Below are positions 1 through 5,759 of a stretch of 5,759 nt of DNA, piece by piece. Made by a program: the position numbers and the translations under genes. Below the pieces are notes generated by a model. It was not told where the DNA came from, made no database searches, and was given only the letters and a program-made list of their open reading frames with translations. The stretch is taken from positions 1-5,759 of the forward strand of contig JAUVGT010000321.1 in NCBI GenBank assembly GCA_030593645.1. Reading direction: 5' to 3'. Source of the stretch: Deltaproteobacteria bacterium. Its GTDB lineage: Bacteria > Desulfobacterota > Desulfobacteria > Desulfobacterales > JAUVGT01. Each line of letters starts with the position of its first letter. Position 1 is the stretch's first letter.

Positions 1-103
1 AAAAAGTCCAACTTCTGCGTTGTGCTGCATTTCGCAATCATTCAACGTACTATAAGTACGCTTCATGATTACGAAATTTGCACGCCTTGAATTTGAACTT
101 TTT
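1..103. repeat. Long imperfect inverted repeat (dyad element), possibly cut by the left edge
   Basis: The left arm (1-50) aligns with the reverse complement of the right arm (56-103) at 36 of 48 positions with two one-base gaps, by hand count. The apex is a perfect six-base stem, CGTACT / AGTACG (46-51 and 55-60), closed by the three-base loop ATA. Other paired blocks are AAAAAGT with ACTTTTT at the outer end, GTGC with GCAC, ATTTCG with CGAAAT, and AATCAT with ATGATT. The left arm begins at base 1, so the true outer end may be missing. It has no room for a protein. The form fits a small non-autonomous mobile element (MITE-like) or a REP/BIME-like intergenic dyad; the RNA could also form a long hairpin at the 3' end of an upstream transcript. 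I recall similar dyads in Desulfobacterota intergenic regions, but copy number cannot be seen here. Confidence 0.7.
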
Positions 104-140
104 ACAAAACCGTCTAATTCGGACTTTTTACGAAACCATC
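95..140. repeat. Short direct repeat of the dyad's right end
   Basis: Bases 95-114 (GAACTTTTTACAAAACCGTC) and 121-140 (GGACTTTTTACGAAACCATC) match at 17 of 20 positions and are offset by 26 bases. The second copy, GGACTTTTT (121-129), is the exact reverse complement of the left end AAAAAGTCC (1-9), a better match than the first copy, GAACTTTTT (95-103). The outer boundary of the inverted repeat could therefore lie at either copy, or 121-140 may be the remnant end of a second element. Confidence 0.55.
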
Positions 141-236
141 AGATTTTACGTAAGACAAATGTAATGATCTGCTGATATTCAATTTTATCAATATTTTATA
201 GGTTCACCGGGAATTACTGATATTTTTTTGCCTGCC
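141..236. other. AT-rich non-coding spacer
   Basis: This stretch between the repeat and the promoter is AT-rich, with tracts such as ATATTTTATA (191-200) and a seven-base T run near 222-229. I see no open reading frame with a convincing start, no tRNA or riboswitch-like fold and no strong terminator. It may hold upstream promoter or regulatory elements, but nothing specific can be named. Confidence 0.4.
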
Positions 237-265
237 TTGACTAATCATCCGCTATCGGCTATGAA
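237..265 (+). promoter_or_regulatory. Candidate sigma70-type promoter for the three-gene operon
   Basis: TTGACT (237-242) matches the -35 consensus TTGACA at five of six positions. After a 17-base spacer, TATGAA (260-265) matches the -10 consensus TATAAT at four of six. Transcription would start near 272, giving a leader of about 45 bases before the ATG at 317. It is the best match I found upstream of the operon, but it was found by eye only, and matches of this quality also occur by chance. Confidence 0.4.
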
Positions 266-316
266 TATGATTTCTATGACAATAACCGTGGGTTAATATC
301 GGTCGGGACATCATTC

Positions 317-1426
317 ATGAGCTGGTCAAAACCGAAAAATATAACCGAATGGCTGAGGCGTGTGTTTTCAGTGCGGCCGGTGATGCTTTTTATTTTCATT
401 TTCGCGGCGCTTGTTTTAGAGCTTCGATTTGACTGGATGGAAAAGGCGGTAGGGTCCTACCTTGTGTCTACAAATGATATGCGGCCTCAATCCGGTGCGA
501 TTTGGGAGAAAGGGCAGCAGATGACGGTTGCCCGGAAGACGCTTGAAAAGATTATTATCAACCGGGAAGCATATCGGCGCGAAGTTAAAAAGGCGGAAAC
601 CCTTAATGAGATCGCCCGGAGCCTGACAGAGGATCAGGGTGCCATGCTTTCGCCGGATAAATTCAAGCGGCTGTATCTGAAGCTTCCCAATACCATCGCG
701 CTTAAGATCATATCCCCCTTTGAACTTTTAGATTTATACAACCAGGGCGAATGGGACCGGACATATCTGAATAAGGCTGAACCCGGGCTGATTGTTCATC
801 TCTTAAACGATGAAAACCGTTCCCTGAGAATGCTTGAAATTCCTTCCACACTGTTAACTCATATGGAACAGTTTGAAACCGAGCTTGAAGGTTCTCTTGA
901 AAACTACCCAAGATTCGAAAACCGAATCTACTCTTCGATCAGCTTTTTTACGGCTTTGTCAGCGCTGCCGGAAAGCATTAAACAGGGTATCATTCCCAAG
1001 CCGGAAAAGCTCCTTTCCATGCATGGCAGGATTCAACGGGTCAGTATTTCCGACGAAGTGATATATGGTTTTATAGAGATCGGATTTGAGTTTGTGACTG
1101 TAACAGAAAAAAAAGTTGTACTGATTGAGGGAGAGGAATGGGCCGTTTGGGATATCATAAACGCCCTTGAAAGAGGCGGAAAGACTATTCAAACGGAAAA
1201 AAAGGTTGAAGAAAAACAGCCGATCGATATCCTTTCCACGGGTGAGGAAAGTACGGGTGAAGATTCTGAAAAAACGGAAGGGATCGACTCACCCGATCCG
1301 AATTCCATGACCGGGGAAGCCGGTGAGCCAATCGAGGAAATGGAGGATACCGATAGCATCATTGAAGAGGATCTTGAAGATGTTACTCCGGAAATAAGTA
1401 TTGAGCGGGAAGAAGGAGGGGCTTGA
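317..1426 (+). CDS. Unrecognised single-pass membrane protein with an acidic C-terminal tail
   Basis: I do not recognise this 369-residue protein. The ATG at 317 is the first possible start after an in-frame TAA at 242-244; a weak GGGA lies eight bases before it. Residues 1-20 are short and basic (including RR at 14-15), followed by one hydrophobic helix at about 20-36, so the chain is predicted to have its N terminus in the cytoplasm and about 330 residues in the periplasm. There is no lipobox and no cysteine, so it is not a lipoprotein. Residues 60-230 look mainly helical; 238-275 look like beta strands. From 304 to 366 the chain is low-complexity, with 25 acidic and 2 basic residues and a doubled STGE (307-310, 312-315), probably disordered. 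Its 3' end carries the ribosome binding site of the PBP1A gene and overlaps that gene by one base, so the two are expressed together. A role in cell-wall synthesis is inferred from this context only. Confidence 0.85.
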   Translation: MSWSKPKNITEWLRRVFSVRPVMLFIFIFAALVLELRFDWMEKAVGSYLVSTNDMRPQSGAIWEKGQQMTVARKTLEKIIINREAYRREVKKAETLNEIARSLTEDQGAMLSPDKFKRLYLKLPNTIALKIISPFELLDLYNQGEWDRTYLNKAEPGLIVHLLNDENRSLRMLEIPSTLLTHMEQFETELEGSLENYPRFENRIYSSISFFTALSALPESIKQGIIPKPEKLLSMHGRIQRVSISDEVIYGFIEIGFEFVTVTEKKVVLIEGEEWAVWDIINALERGGKTIQTEKKVEEKQPIDILSTGEESTGEDSEKTEGIDSPDPNSMTGEAGEPIEEMEDTDSIIEEDLEDVTPEISIEREEGGA

Positions 1427-1428
1427 TG
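1413..1428 (+). promoter_or_regulatory. Strong ribosome binding site and TGATG overlap that set the PBP1A start
   Basis: AAGGAGG (1413-1419) lies inside the last codons of the upstream gene. It is six bases from ATG 1426-1428 but only three from the in-frame TTG at 1423-1425, so the ATG is the better start. That ATG shares its A with the upstream stop codon TGA (1424-1426), a classic arrangement for translational coupling by terminating and re-initiating ribosomes. Confidence 0.85.
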
Positions 1429-3480
1429 AGCATTACTATGAAGATTATTCAAAAGCTCCTGGCTCTTTTTTATTTTCTGCTCTGTGCGGCCGGCATATGC
1501 GCTCTCCTTGGAGCGGCCTATTTTTTTATCATTCTAAAAGATCTTCCACAGGTTCCTGATCCTTTGAGCCGGATCATTGAAACTCCGCCCACTGAGATTT
1601 ATTCAGCCAGCCAGGAAAGAATCATGCTTATTGGTGGAAGAGAAGCGGTGCCCCTCACCCTGGTATCAGAACATTTTATCAATGCTGTGATCGCAACTGA
1701 AGATCATCGGTTTCGAACGCATCATGGGGTTGATAAACTTCGGACTTTAAAAGCCCTGTATATTACTCTTTTTATCAAAGGAAAGGTTCAGGGGGCTTCA
1801 ACGATTACTCAGCAGTTATCGAAAAACCTGTTTTTTTCCTTTAGACAGACATACATAAGAAAAATCAAAGAGCTCCTTGTGGCGATCCAAATTGAAAAAA
1901 AATACACCAAGGATGAGATCCTGGAAGCCTATATCAACCAGATCCCTTTTGGTGTCGGCGCGCATGGGATTGAGCAGGCGGCTAAAAAGTTTTTTGGGAA
2001 ATCCGCTTTGGAGCTTAACCTGGCAGAAGCTGCCCTTCTTGCGGGGTTACCCAAGGGCCCAGCCAGGTATAATCCGTATCTTCATTTTGAACGGGCAAAA
2101 AACAGGCAAAAAGTGGTGCTTTCCCGGCTCCTTGCAACGGGATATATAACGAAAGAGGAAAGTGACGCGGCGGCCCGGGAAGAACTTCAATTAAGACCAA
2201 AATCATTGGCCTCCAGGACCGGGAGTTATTTTCTGGATGCAGTCATCAGGGAACTTGAGGATCGGTACGGTCCGGAAGCCGTTTATCACGGCGGACTGAA
2301 GGTCACCACCACCCTTGAACCGCAGATTCAGGCCTGGGCAGAAGATGCGGTTGAAAAAGGGCTGTCCGATCTTGATAAAGTGATCGGTATTAAGGAAGCG
2401 AATAAAGAAACAACAGATAATAAAAAAGACCTCAAGAAAGCCGAACGGCCCCAGGGTGCCCTTGTGTCTATCGACACAAACTCGGGCGCTGTTAAAGCCA
2501 TTGTCGGCGGCCGAAACTATTTTGAAACCGAGTACAATCGCGCGATCCAAAGTTCACGCCGGCCGGGTTCCGGATTCAAGCCCTTTGTCTACTATGCGGC
2601 ATTTGAAAAACTCAACCTGAATCCAGCCACAGTCATGATTGACAAACCGGTGACCATAAAAATAAAGGGCGCAAAAAACTGGTCCCCTAAAAATTTCGGT
2701 AAGAAAAATTCCGGTCCCATGATTATTAAAACCGCTTTAACAAAATCGGTTAATACCATCGCGGCACAATTGGTTGAAAAAACAGATCCAAAAGCCGTGG
2801 TTTCGGTGGCTAAACGATGCGGAGTCAAGAGCCGTCTTAAACCGGTATACTCCATCGCCCTTGGGGCATCGGAAGTCAAGCCCTTTGAAATGGCTTCAGC
2901 ATTTGCAACTTTCGCTAACGGCGGAGTCCGGCATAAGCCATTTATCATCAAAAGTGTGGAAGATCCGTTTGGGCGGATACTGGAAGAGCATCTTGTGGCT
3001 GGTGAAAAAGTACTGGATCCCGCGATAACCTATCAGGTGGTCAACATGATGCAGGCGGTGGTCGATGCGGGAACCGCTCGAAGGGTACGAAGCCTTGGAT
3101 TTGTTCTTCCGGCCGCTGGAAAAACTGGCACCACGGATGATTATTTTGACGCCTGGTTTACGGGATTTACACCGTCTTTATGTACCACGGTATGGGTCGG
3201 TTATGACAGGAAAAAGGGACTCCGTGCTTCAAACCGGGTCGGAATCACAGGCGGACGGGCAGCGGTACCGATCTGGTCTTATTTTATGCTGAAGGCAACG
3301 GACGGCGATCCGCCAAGAGAATTTACACGGCCTTCGAATATTGAGTTTAAAAATGTGGATCCGCTGACCGGATGTGAAGTCGATGATCCAAACGGGAAAA
3401 CGGTTCAAGTGGTCCTTCGTAAAGGGCAGACCGTGTGTCAAAAGGACAAACAACCGAAAACAAACGTAAATACACAGTAA
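1426..3480 (+). CDS. mrcA: Bifunctional class A penicillin-binding protein, PBP1A family (GT51 glycosyltransferase plus transpeptidase)
   Basis: This 684-residue inner-membrane enzyme polymerises lipid II into glycan strands and cross-links their peptides in the periplasm. A signal-anchor helix spans about residues 10-37. The GT51 domain (about 52-240) has all family motifs: EDHRF (92-96, catalytic Glu92) with HHGVD, GASTITQQLSKN (123-134), RKIKE (145-149, second conserved Glu149), KDEILEAYIN (162-171) and GVGAHGIEQAAKKFFGKS (176-193). The transpeptidase domain (about 343-625) has SGFK (382-385, nucleophile Ser382, Lys385), SVN (441-443) and KTGT (566-569). The roughly 100-residue region between the two domains includes a lysine-rich stretch (318-338). 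At 684 residues it is shorter than E. coli PBP1A (about 850), and no room is visible for the extra domain inserted between the catalytic domains there. A UB2H-type domain, typical of PBP1B, is also absent. A short C-terminal extension carries Cys650 and Cys671. The symbol is by family resemblance; ponA is the equivalent name elsewhere. Confidence 0.95.
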   Translation: MSITMKIIQKLLALFYFLLCAAGICALLGAAYFFIILKDLPQVPDPLSRIIETPPTEIYSASQERIMLIGGREAVPLTLVSEHFINAVIATEDHRFRTHHGVDKLRTLKALYITLFIKGKVQGASTITQQLSKNLFFSFRQTYIRKIKELLVAIQIEKKYTKDEILEAYINQIPFGVGAHGIEQAAKKFFGKSALELNLAEAALLAGLPKGPARYNPYLHFERAKNRQKVVLSRLLATGYITKEESDAAAREELQLRPKSLASRTGSYFLDAVIRELEDRYGPEAVYHGGLKVTTTLEPQIQAWAEDAVEKGLSDLDKVIGIKEANKETTDNKKDLKKAERPQGALVSIDTNSGAVKAIVGGRNYFETEYNRAIQSSRRPGSGFKPFVYYAAFEKLNLNPATVMIDKPVTIKIKGAKNWSPKNFGKKNSGPMIIKTALTKSVNTIAAQLVEKTDPKAVVSVAKRCGVKSRLKPVYSIALGASEVKPFEMASAFATFANGGVRHKPFIIKSVEDPFGRILEEHLVAGEKVLDPAITYQVVNMMQAVVDAGTARRVRSLGFVLPAAGKTGTTDDYFDAWFTGFTPSLCTTVWVGYDRKKGLRASNRVGITGGRAAVPIWSYFMLKATDGDPPREFTRPSNIEFKNVDPLTGCEVDDPNGKTVQVVLRKGQTVCQKDKQPKTNVNTQ

Positions 3481-3485
3481 AATAG

Positions 3486-4934
3486 ATGATTCAAACATTC
3501 AGAAATATATCTTTTCGAATCTGGTTTTCCCTCGTTACGGGGGGGCTGATCTGTTTCTGGTTTCTACCGTCGATTCAGGGTCAGATTGGTTTGAAATGGC
3601 TTATACTGCCGGCTTTTTCGATACTGCTATTCATTTATCTGATTACCGGCTGGATAATGAACTGGACCGGCAAAAGGATGGTGGAACGCCTGACAAGGGA
3701 AGCCGAGATCTGGGAAAGAGATTCGGGGGTACATGAGGCGGAAGAGTCTTTTAAAAAAGCGGTGTGTGTATATGAGAGCTTTATTTTTTCGCCCGGATTG
3801 AAAAAGAAAAGCTCCTTTGATCTTACCGGAAAAATTGCCCGATTTTATCTTGCCCGGCCATTGAAGGATCTGGATTCCGAGATCTTTATCGTATCTTACC
3901 TGAAGTCACACCCGGAGGACAAAGAGGTTGCTGAAAACTGGCTTCGGCAGATCGCCGCAAAAGGCCTGCTTGGCAGGGGAAAACGGGGACTTGCCGCGCG
4001 AATTGGAGAAGCCCAGCCTGAAAATAGTCCGATCCAGATTTTCTTAGCCCGGCTCTATCTTACGGACCAACGGACAGATTTTGAGGCCCTTCAGACGTAT
4101 CGAAGAGTATTAAATAAAGGCGGTAATCAGGCGCTTTCAGTAGTTAAAGAGCTTTCCGCGGTTTTTATCAGCGAAGGCAGGGCGGACGAGTGGGCACTTC
4201 AGGTCTACCTTGGCGCACTCAAAGCGGGCGCGGATGAGGAGAATTTGATTAAAGGCATTGCGGCCTGTATCCAATGGGTACCTGAAACTGAACGAAATGC
4301 ACCGCTTTTCAAAAAAGCCCGAAGTCTGATTGCCGGGATAAATGATGATTTTTTAAATCACGCGAAGGAGGCTTTCAATCCTCCTCCTCCGGAACCCGTT
4401 ATACCTGAAAAAATCAGTATCTTGTTACCCGTCGCGAAAGGGCTTAAACGAATGATCGCCTTTTCAGGGAGATCCAAAAAAGCAGGCCGAGATCGACTTA
4501 AAAATGTGAAGAGATCCTTTCTTATGATCAGGGGCTCAAAAAAGGCAAGGCGAATCATTTTTGTCTCTGCCCTTGCGGTCCTGGCAATCGGTATCGGATT
4601 TCTTGTGATAAATACTGTGGGACATCTTGCGAAAAAACCGCAGCAGGTTGTGGAAAAGCCAATTACGATCAAACCCGTTAAAACAAAAGATCGCTTTACC
4701 ATTCAGGTTGCATCGTATCAAAACGTTGAACGCGCGAAAAAAATGGTATCAAAGCTAAAGGCACAGGGTCAGGACGCATTCTGGGTAACTGCCGTGGGCA
4801 AAAATAAAAAATGGTTCCAGGTGAAATTATCTCATTTCCCGGATAAGAAATCGGCCAGGGCTTTCGGAGAATCCTTGAAAAAAAAGGGAATTATCGACGA
4901 TTTTTTTATTGATAATTATAAGAAAGGGCAGTGA
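3486..4934 (+). CDS. SPOR-domain membrane protein with a TPR-like central region
   Basis: The C-terminal part of this 482-residue protein (about 402-478) is a SPOR domain, a family known to bind glycan strands stripped of stem peptides, usually at division sites. It shows the family pattern FTIQVASYQNVERAKKM (404-420), then WFQVKLSHFPDKKSARAF (443-460). Two hydrophobic helices lie at about 12-30 and 37-58 and a third at 357-380. Basic residues after helix 2 and just before helix 3 (KKARR, 352-356) put residues 60-356 in the cytoplasm and the SPOR domain in the periplasm. Residues 80-290 are helical and resemble degenerate TPR repeats (for example EAEESFKKAV at 84-93). A proline-rich hinge (299-308) and a basic stretch (318-356) follow. 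DamX of E. coli also has a cytoplasmic region, one membrane helix and a terminal SPOR domain, but lacks the two N-terminal helices, so homology beyond SPOR is not claimed. It starts five bases after the PBP1A stop without an evident ribosome binding site, so translation is probably coupled. Confidence 0.88.
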   Translation: MIQTFRNISFRIWFSLVTGGLICFWFLPSIQGQIGLKWLILPAFSILLFIYLITGWIMNWTGKRMVERLTREAEIWERDSGVHEAEESFKKAVCVYESFIFSPGLKKKSSFDLTGKIARFYLARPLKDLDSEIFIVSYLKSHPEDKEVAENWLRQIAAKGLLGRGKRGLAARIGEAQPENSPIQIFLARLYLTDQRTDFEALQTYRRVLNKGGNQALSVVKELSAVFISEGRADEWALQVYLGALKAGADEENLIKGIAACIQWVPETERNAPLFKKARSLIAGINDDFLNHAKEAFNPPPPEPVIPEKISILLPVAKGLKRMIAFSGRSKKAGRDRLKNVKRSFLMIRGSKKARRIIFVSALAVLAIGIGFLVINTVGHLAKKPQQVVEKPITIKPVKTKDRFTIQVASYQNVERAKKMVSKLKAQGQDAFWVTAVGKNKKWFQVKLSHFPDKKSARAFGESLKKKGIIDDFFIDNYKKGQ

Positions 4935-4951
4935 TCACTTATCACTTTTTT
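4930..4951 (+). terminator. Weak candidate intrinsic terminator of the operon
   Basis: AGTGAT (4930-4935) pairs with ATCACT (4941-4946) across a five-base loop, and the stem is followed by five Ts (4947-4951). The stem has only two G-C pairs, so it is weak. It covers the stop codon of the SPOR gene and the stop codon of the convergent gene. An alternative fold is the ten-base palindrome AGTGATCACT (4930-4939). On the minus strand the stem is not followed by a T run, so it would not serve the opposite gene in the same way. Confidence 0.4.
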
Positions 4952-5759
4952 ATCGTTACATAATACGCGGTTCCCAGGATGGTCATGCCGCCCAGGCATT
5001 CACGTAAGGATGGGATCTCGCTGAAAAGTAAAATCGCCGCGAGAATGCCGTATACCGGCTCAAGGCTGGCAATAATGCTCGCGGTATGGGCTTTAACGCG
5101 GGTGAGGCCTTTGATAAAGAGTGAATGGGCGATACCTGTAAAGACCACCCCGAGGAGGCCCAGCAGCAGGATGTCTTTCACGTTTAATACAGGATTTAAT
5201 ATAAACAGGAAGGGAAGGAGTACAAGTGTTGCCGCGGCATCCTGGTAAAACGCGACAATCAGGCTTGAATATCTTTGAACATATTTTCGATTGAGTATGG
5301 TCAGCAGGGCAAATGTAAAACCGGATAAAATGCCCCACAGTGCTCCCTGGGTCATAGTGTTCTTTATTTCAAAATTGGGTACCACCAGCGCGACACCCGC
5401 AAAAGTGACCAGCGCCAGAACCACATTAATGAATCGGATCCGTTCTTTAAATAGGAGTGGTTCAAGGAACGTAACAAACATCGGGAAGGTCGAAAAAGTG
5501 AGTAGTCCGATGGCGACCGTGGACACCTGGATGGATTGAAAAAATGCTGCCCAGTGCAGTGCGAGTATCGCTCCCAGCATTATTAGAGCCGCATAGTCCA
5601 TTATTCGCTCAAGTTTGAAGCTCTGTCTTCGATAAGCAATGATTAACATTAAGAAGATCATCGCAAAAAAGACCCTGCCCAGCACAATGATCGTGGGCGG
5701 TAAAGATAACAGTTTACCAAATAAGCCTGCCAAACCAAAGAATAGAACCGCGATATGAA
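4942..5759 (-). CDS. EamA/DMT-superfamily transporter (5' end outside the window)
   Basis: This inner-membrane protein belongs to the drug/metabolite transporter family of small-molecule exporters and importers; the substrate cannot be told from sequence. The frame stays open to the right edge. A TTG at 5733-5731 could be taken as a start, but upstream codons read HIAVLFFG and continue the first membrane helix, so the true start is beyond base 5759. About 271 residues are visible, close to the end of a usual 290-300 residue protein. Counting from codon 5733, helices lie near 14-33, 44-68, 71-95, 101-119, 130-152, 155-178, 187-210, 217-237 and 243-261; with the cut first helix this makes the ten expected of two tandem EamA repeats (to about 119, and 130-260). 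Both halves keep a Glu-Pro in the fourth helix (FLEPLLFKE and SLEPVYGI). It converges on the SPOR gene with seven bases between stop codons and has no evident link to cell-wall synthesis. Confidence 0.9.
   Translation of the reverse strand, partial: HIAVLFFGLAGLFGKLLSLPPTIIVLGRVFFAMIFLMLIIAYRRQSFKLERIMDYAALIMLGAILALHWAAFFQSIQVSTVAIGLLTFSTFPMFVTFLEPLLFKERIRFINVVLALVTFAGVALVVPNFEIKNTMTQGALWGILSGFTFALLTILNRKYVQRYSSLIVAFYQDAAATLVLLPFLFILNPVLNVKDILLLGLLGVVFTGIAHSLFIKGLTRVKAHTASIIASLEPVYGILAAILLFSEIPSLRECLGGMTILGTAYYVTIKK

Noticed and set aside
1..140. CRISPR array or tRNA in the repeat region
   Set aside because: There is one dyad and one short direct repeat, without regular spacers, and no cloverleaf with tRNA-conserved bases can be drawn.
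1423..1425. TTG as the start of the PBP1A gene
   Set aside because: It is only three bases from the AAGGAGG ribosome binding site, while the adjacent ATG at 1426 is six bases away and forms a standard TGATG overlap.
317..1426. Gene 1 as an LpoA/LpoB-type PBP activator lipoprotein
   Set aside because: The protein has no lipobox and no cysteine at all. It has a signal-anchor-like helix instead, and I recognise no Lpo fold signature.
2592..2951. Minus-strand open frame of 119 codons opposite the PBP1A gene
   Set aside because: It lies wholly over the transpeptidase domain, whose catalytic motifs are intact on the plus strand, and its translation resembles no family. The other long opposite-strand frames (2203-2550, 4358-4702) are rejected for the same reason.
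1426..3480. PBP1B (mrcB) or PBP1C (pbpC) instead of PBP1A
   Set aside because: There is no UB2H-type region between the membrane helix and the GT51 domain, and no long C-terminal PBP1C-type domain. The junction sequence before EDHRF and the overall layout fit the PBP1A family better.
5731..5733. TTG as the real start of the DMT transporter
   Set aside because: The frame remains open to the window edge, and the upstream codons (HIAVLFFG) complete the expected first membrane helix, so the gene is partial rather than short.

Overview
The window holds a short repeat-bearing intergenic region, three tightly packed plus-strand genes, and one convergent minus-strand gene cut by the right edge. The organism looks like a Gram-negative, mid-GC bacterium. 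A Desulfobacterota (sulfate-reducing 'delta-proteobacterial') source is my best guess, from the style of the proteins and of the intergenic dyad repeat. That guess rests on recognition, not on a database match.

Layout. Bases 1-140 carry a long imperfect inverted repeat (arms 1-51 and 55-103) and a repeated terminal motif (95-114 and 121-140); the element touches the left edge and may extend beyond it. Bases 141-316 are a non-coding leader with a plausible sigma70-type promoter (TTGACT-17-TATGAA, 237-265). Then come: (1) 317-1426, an unrecognised single-pass membrane protein with a very acidic C-terminal tail; (2) 1426-3480, a complete bifunctional class A penicillin-binding protein of the PBP1A family with intact glycosyltransferase and transpeptidase motifs; (3) 3486-4934, a membrane protein with two N-terminal helices, a TPR-like helical middle, a third membrane helix and a C-terminal SPOR (peptidoglycan-binding) domain. 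On the other strand, 5759-4942 encodes most of an EamA/DMT-family transporter, whose 5' end is outside the window.

Genes 1-3 are almost certainly one transcription and translation unit. Gene 1 and gene 2 overlap by one base (TGATG), with a strong ribosome binding site inside gene 1; gene 3 starts five bases after gene 2 and has no evident ribosome binding site of its own. The likely theme is cell-wall synthesis: a murein polymerase/cross-linker, a protein predicted to place a glycan-binding SPOR domain in the periplasm, and an unknown protein predicted to expose most of its length to the periplasm. The most interesting idea is that the two flanking genes encode accessory or regulatory partners of this PBP1A, in a lineage where the enterobacterial Lpo-type activators need not apply. 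This is inference from gene order. The DMT transporter appears unrelated to the operon; its stop codon lies seven bases from that of gene 3, and a small hairpin with a T-run spans the junction.
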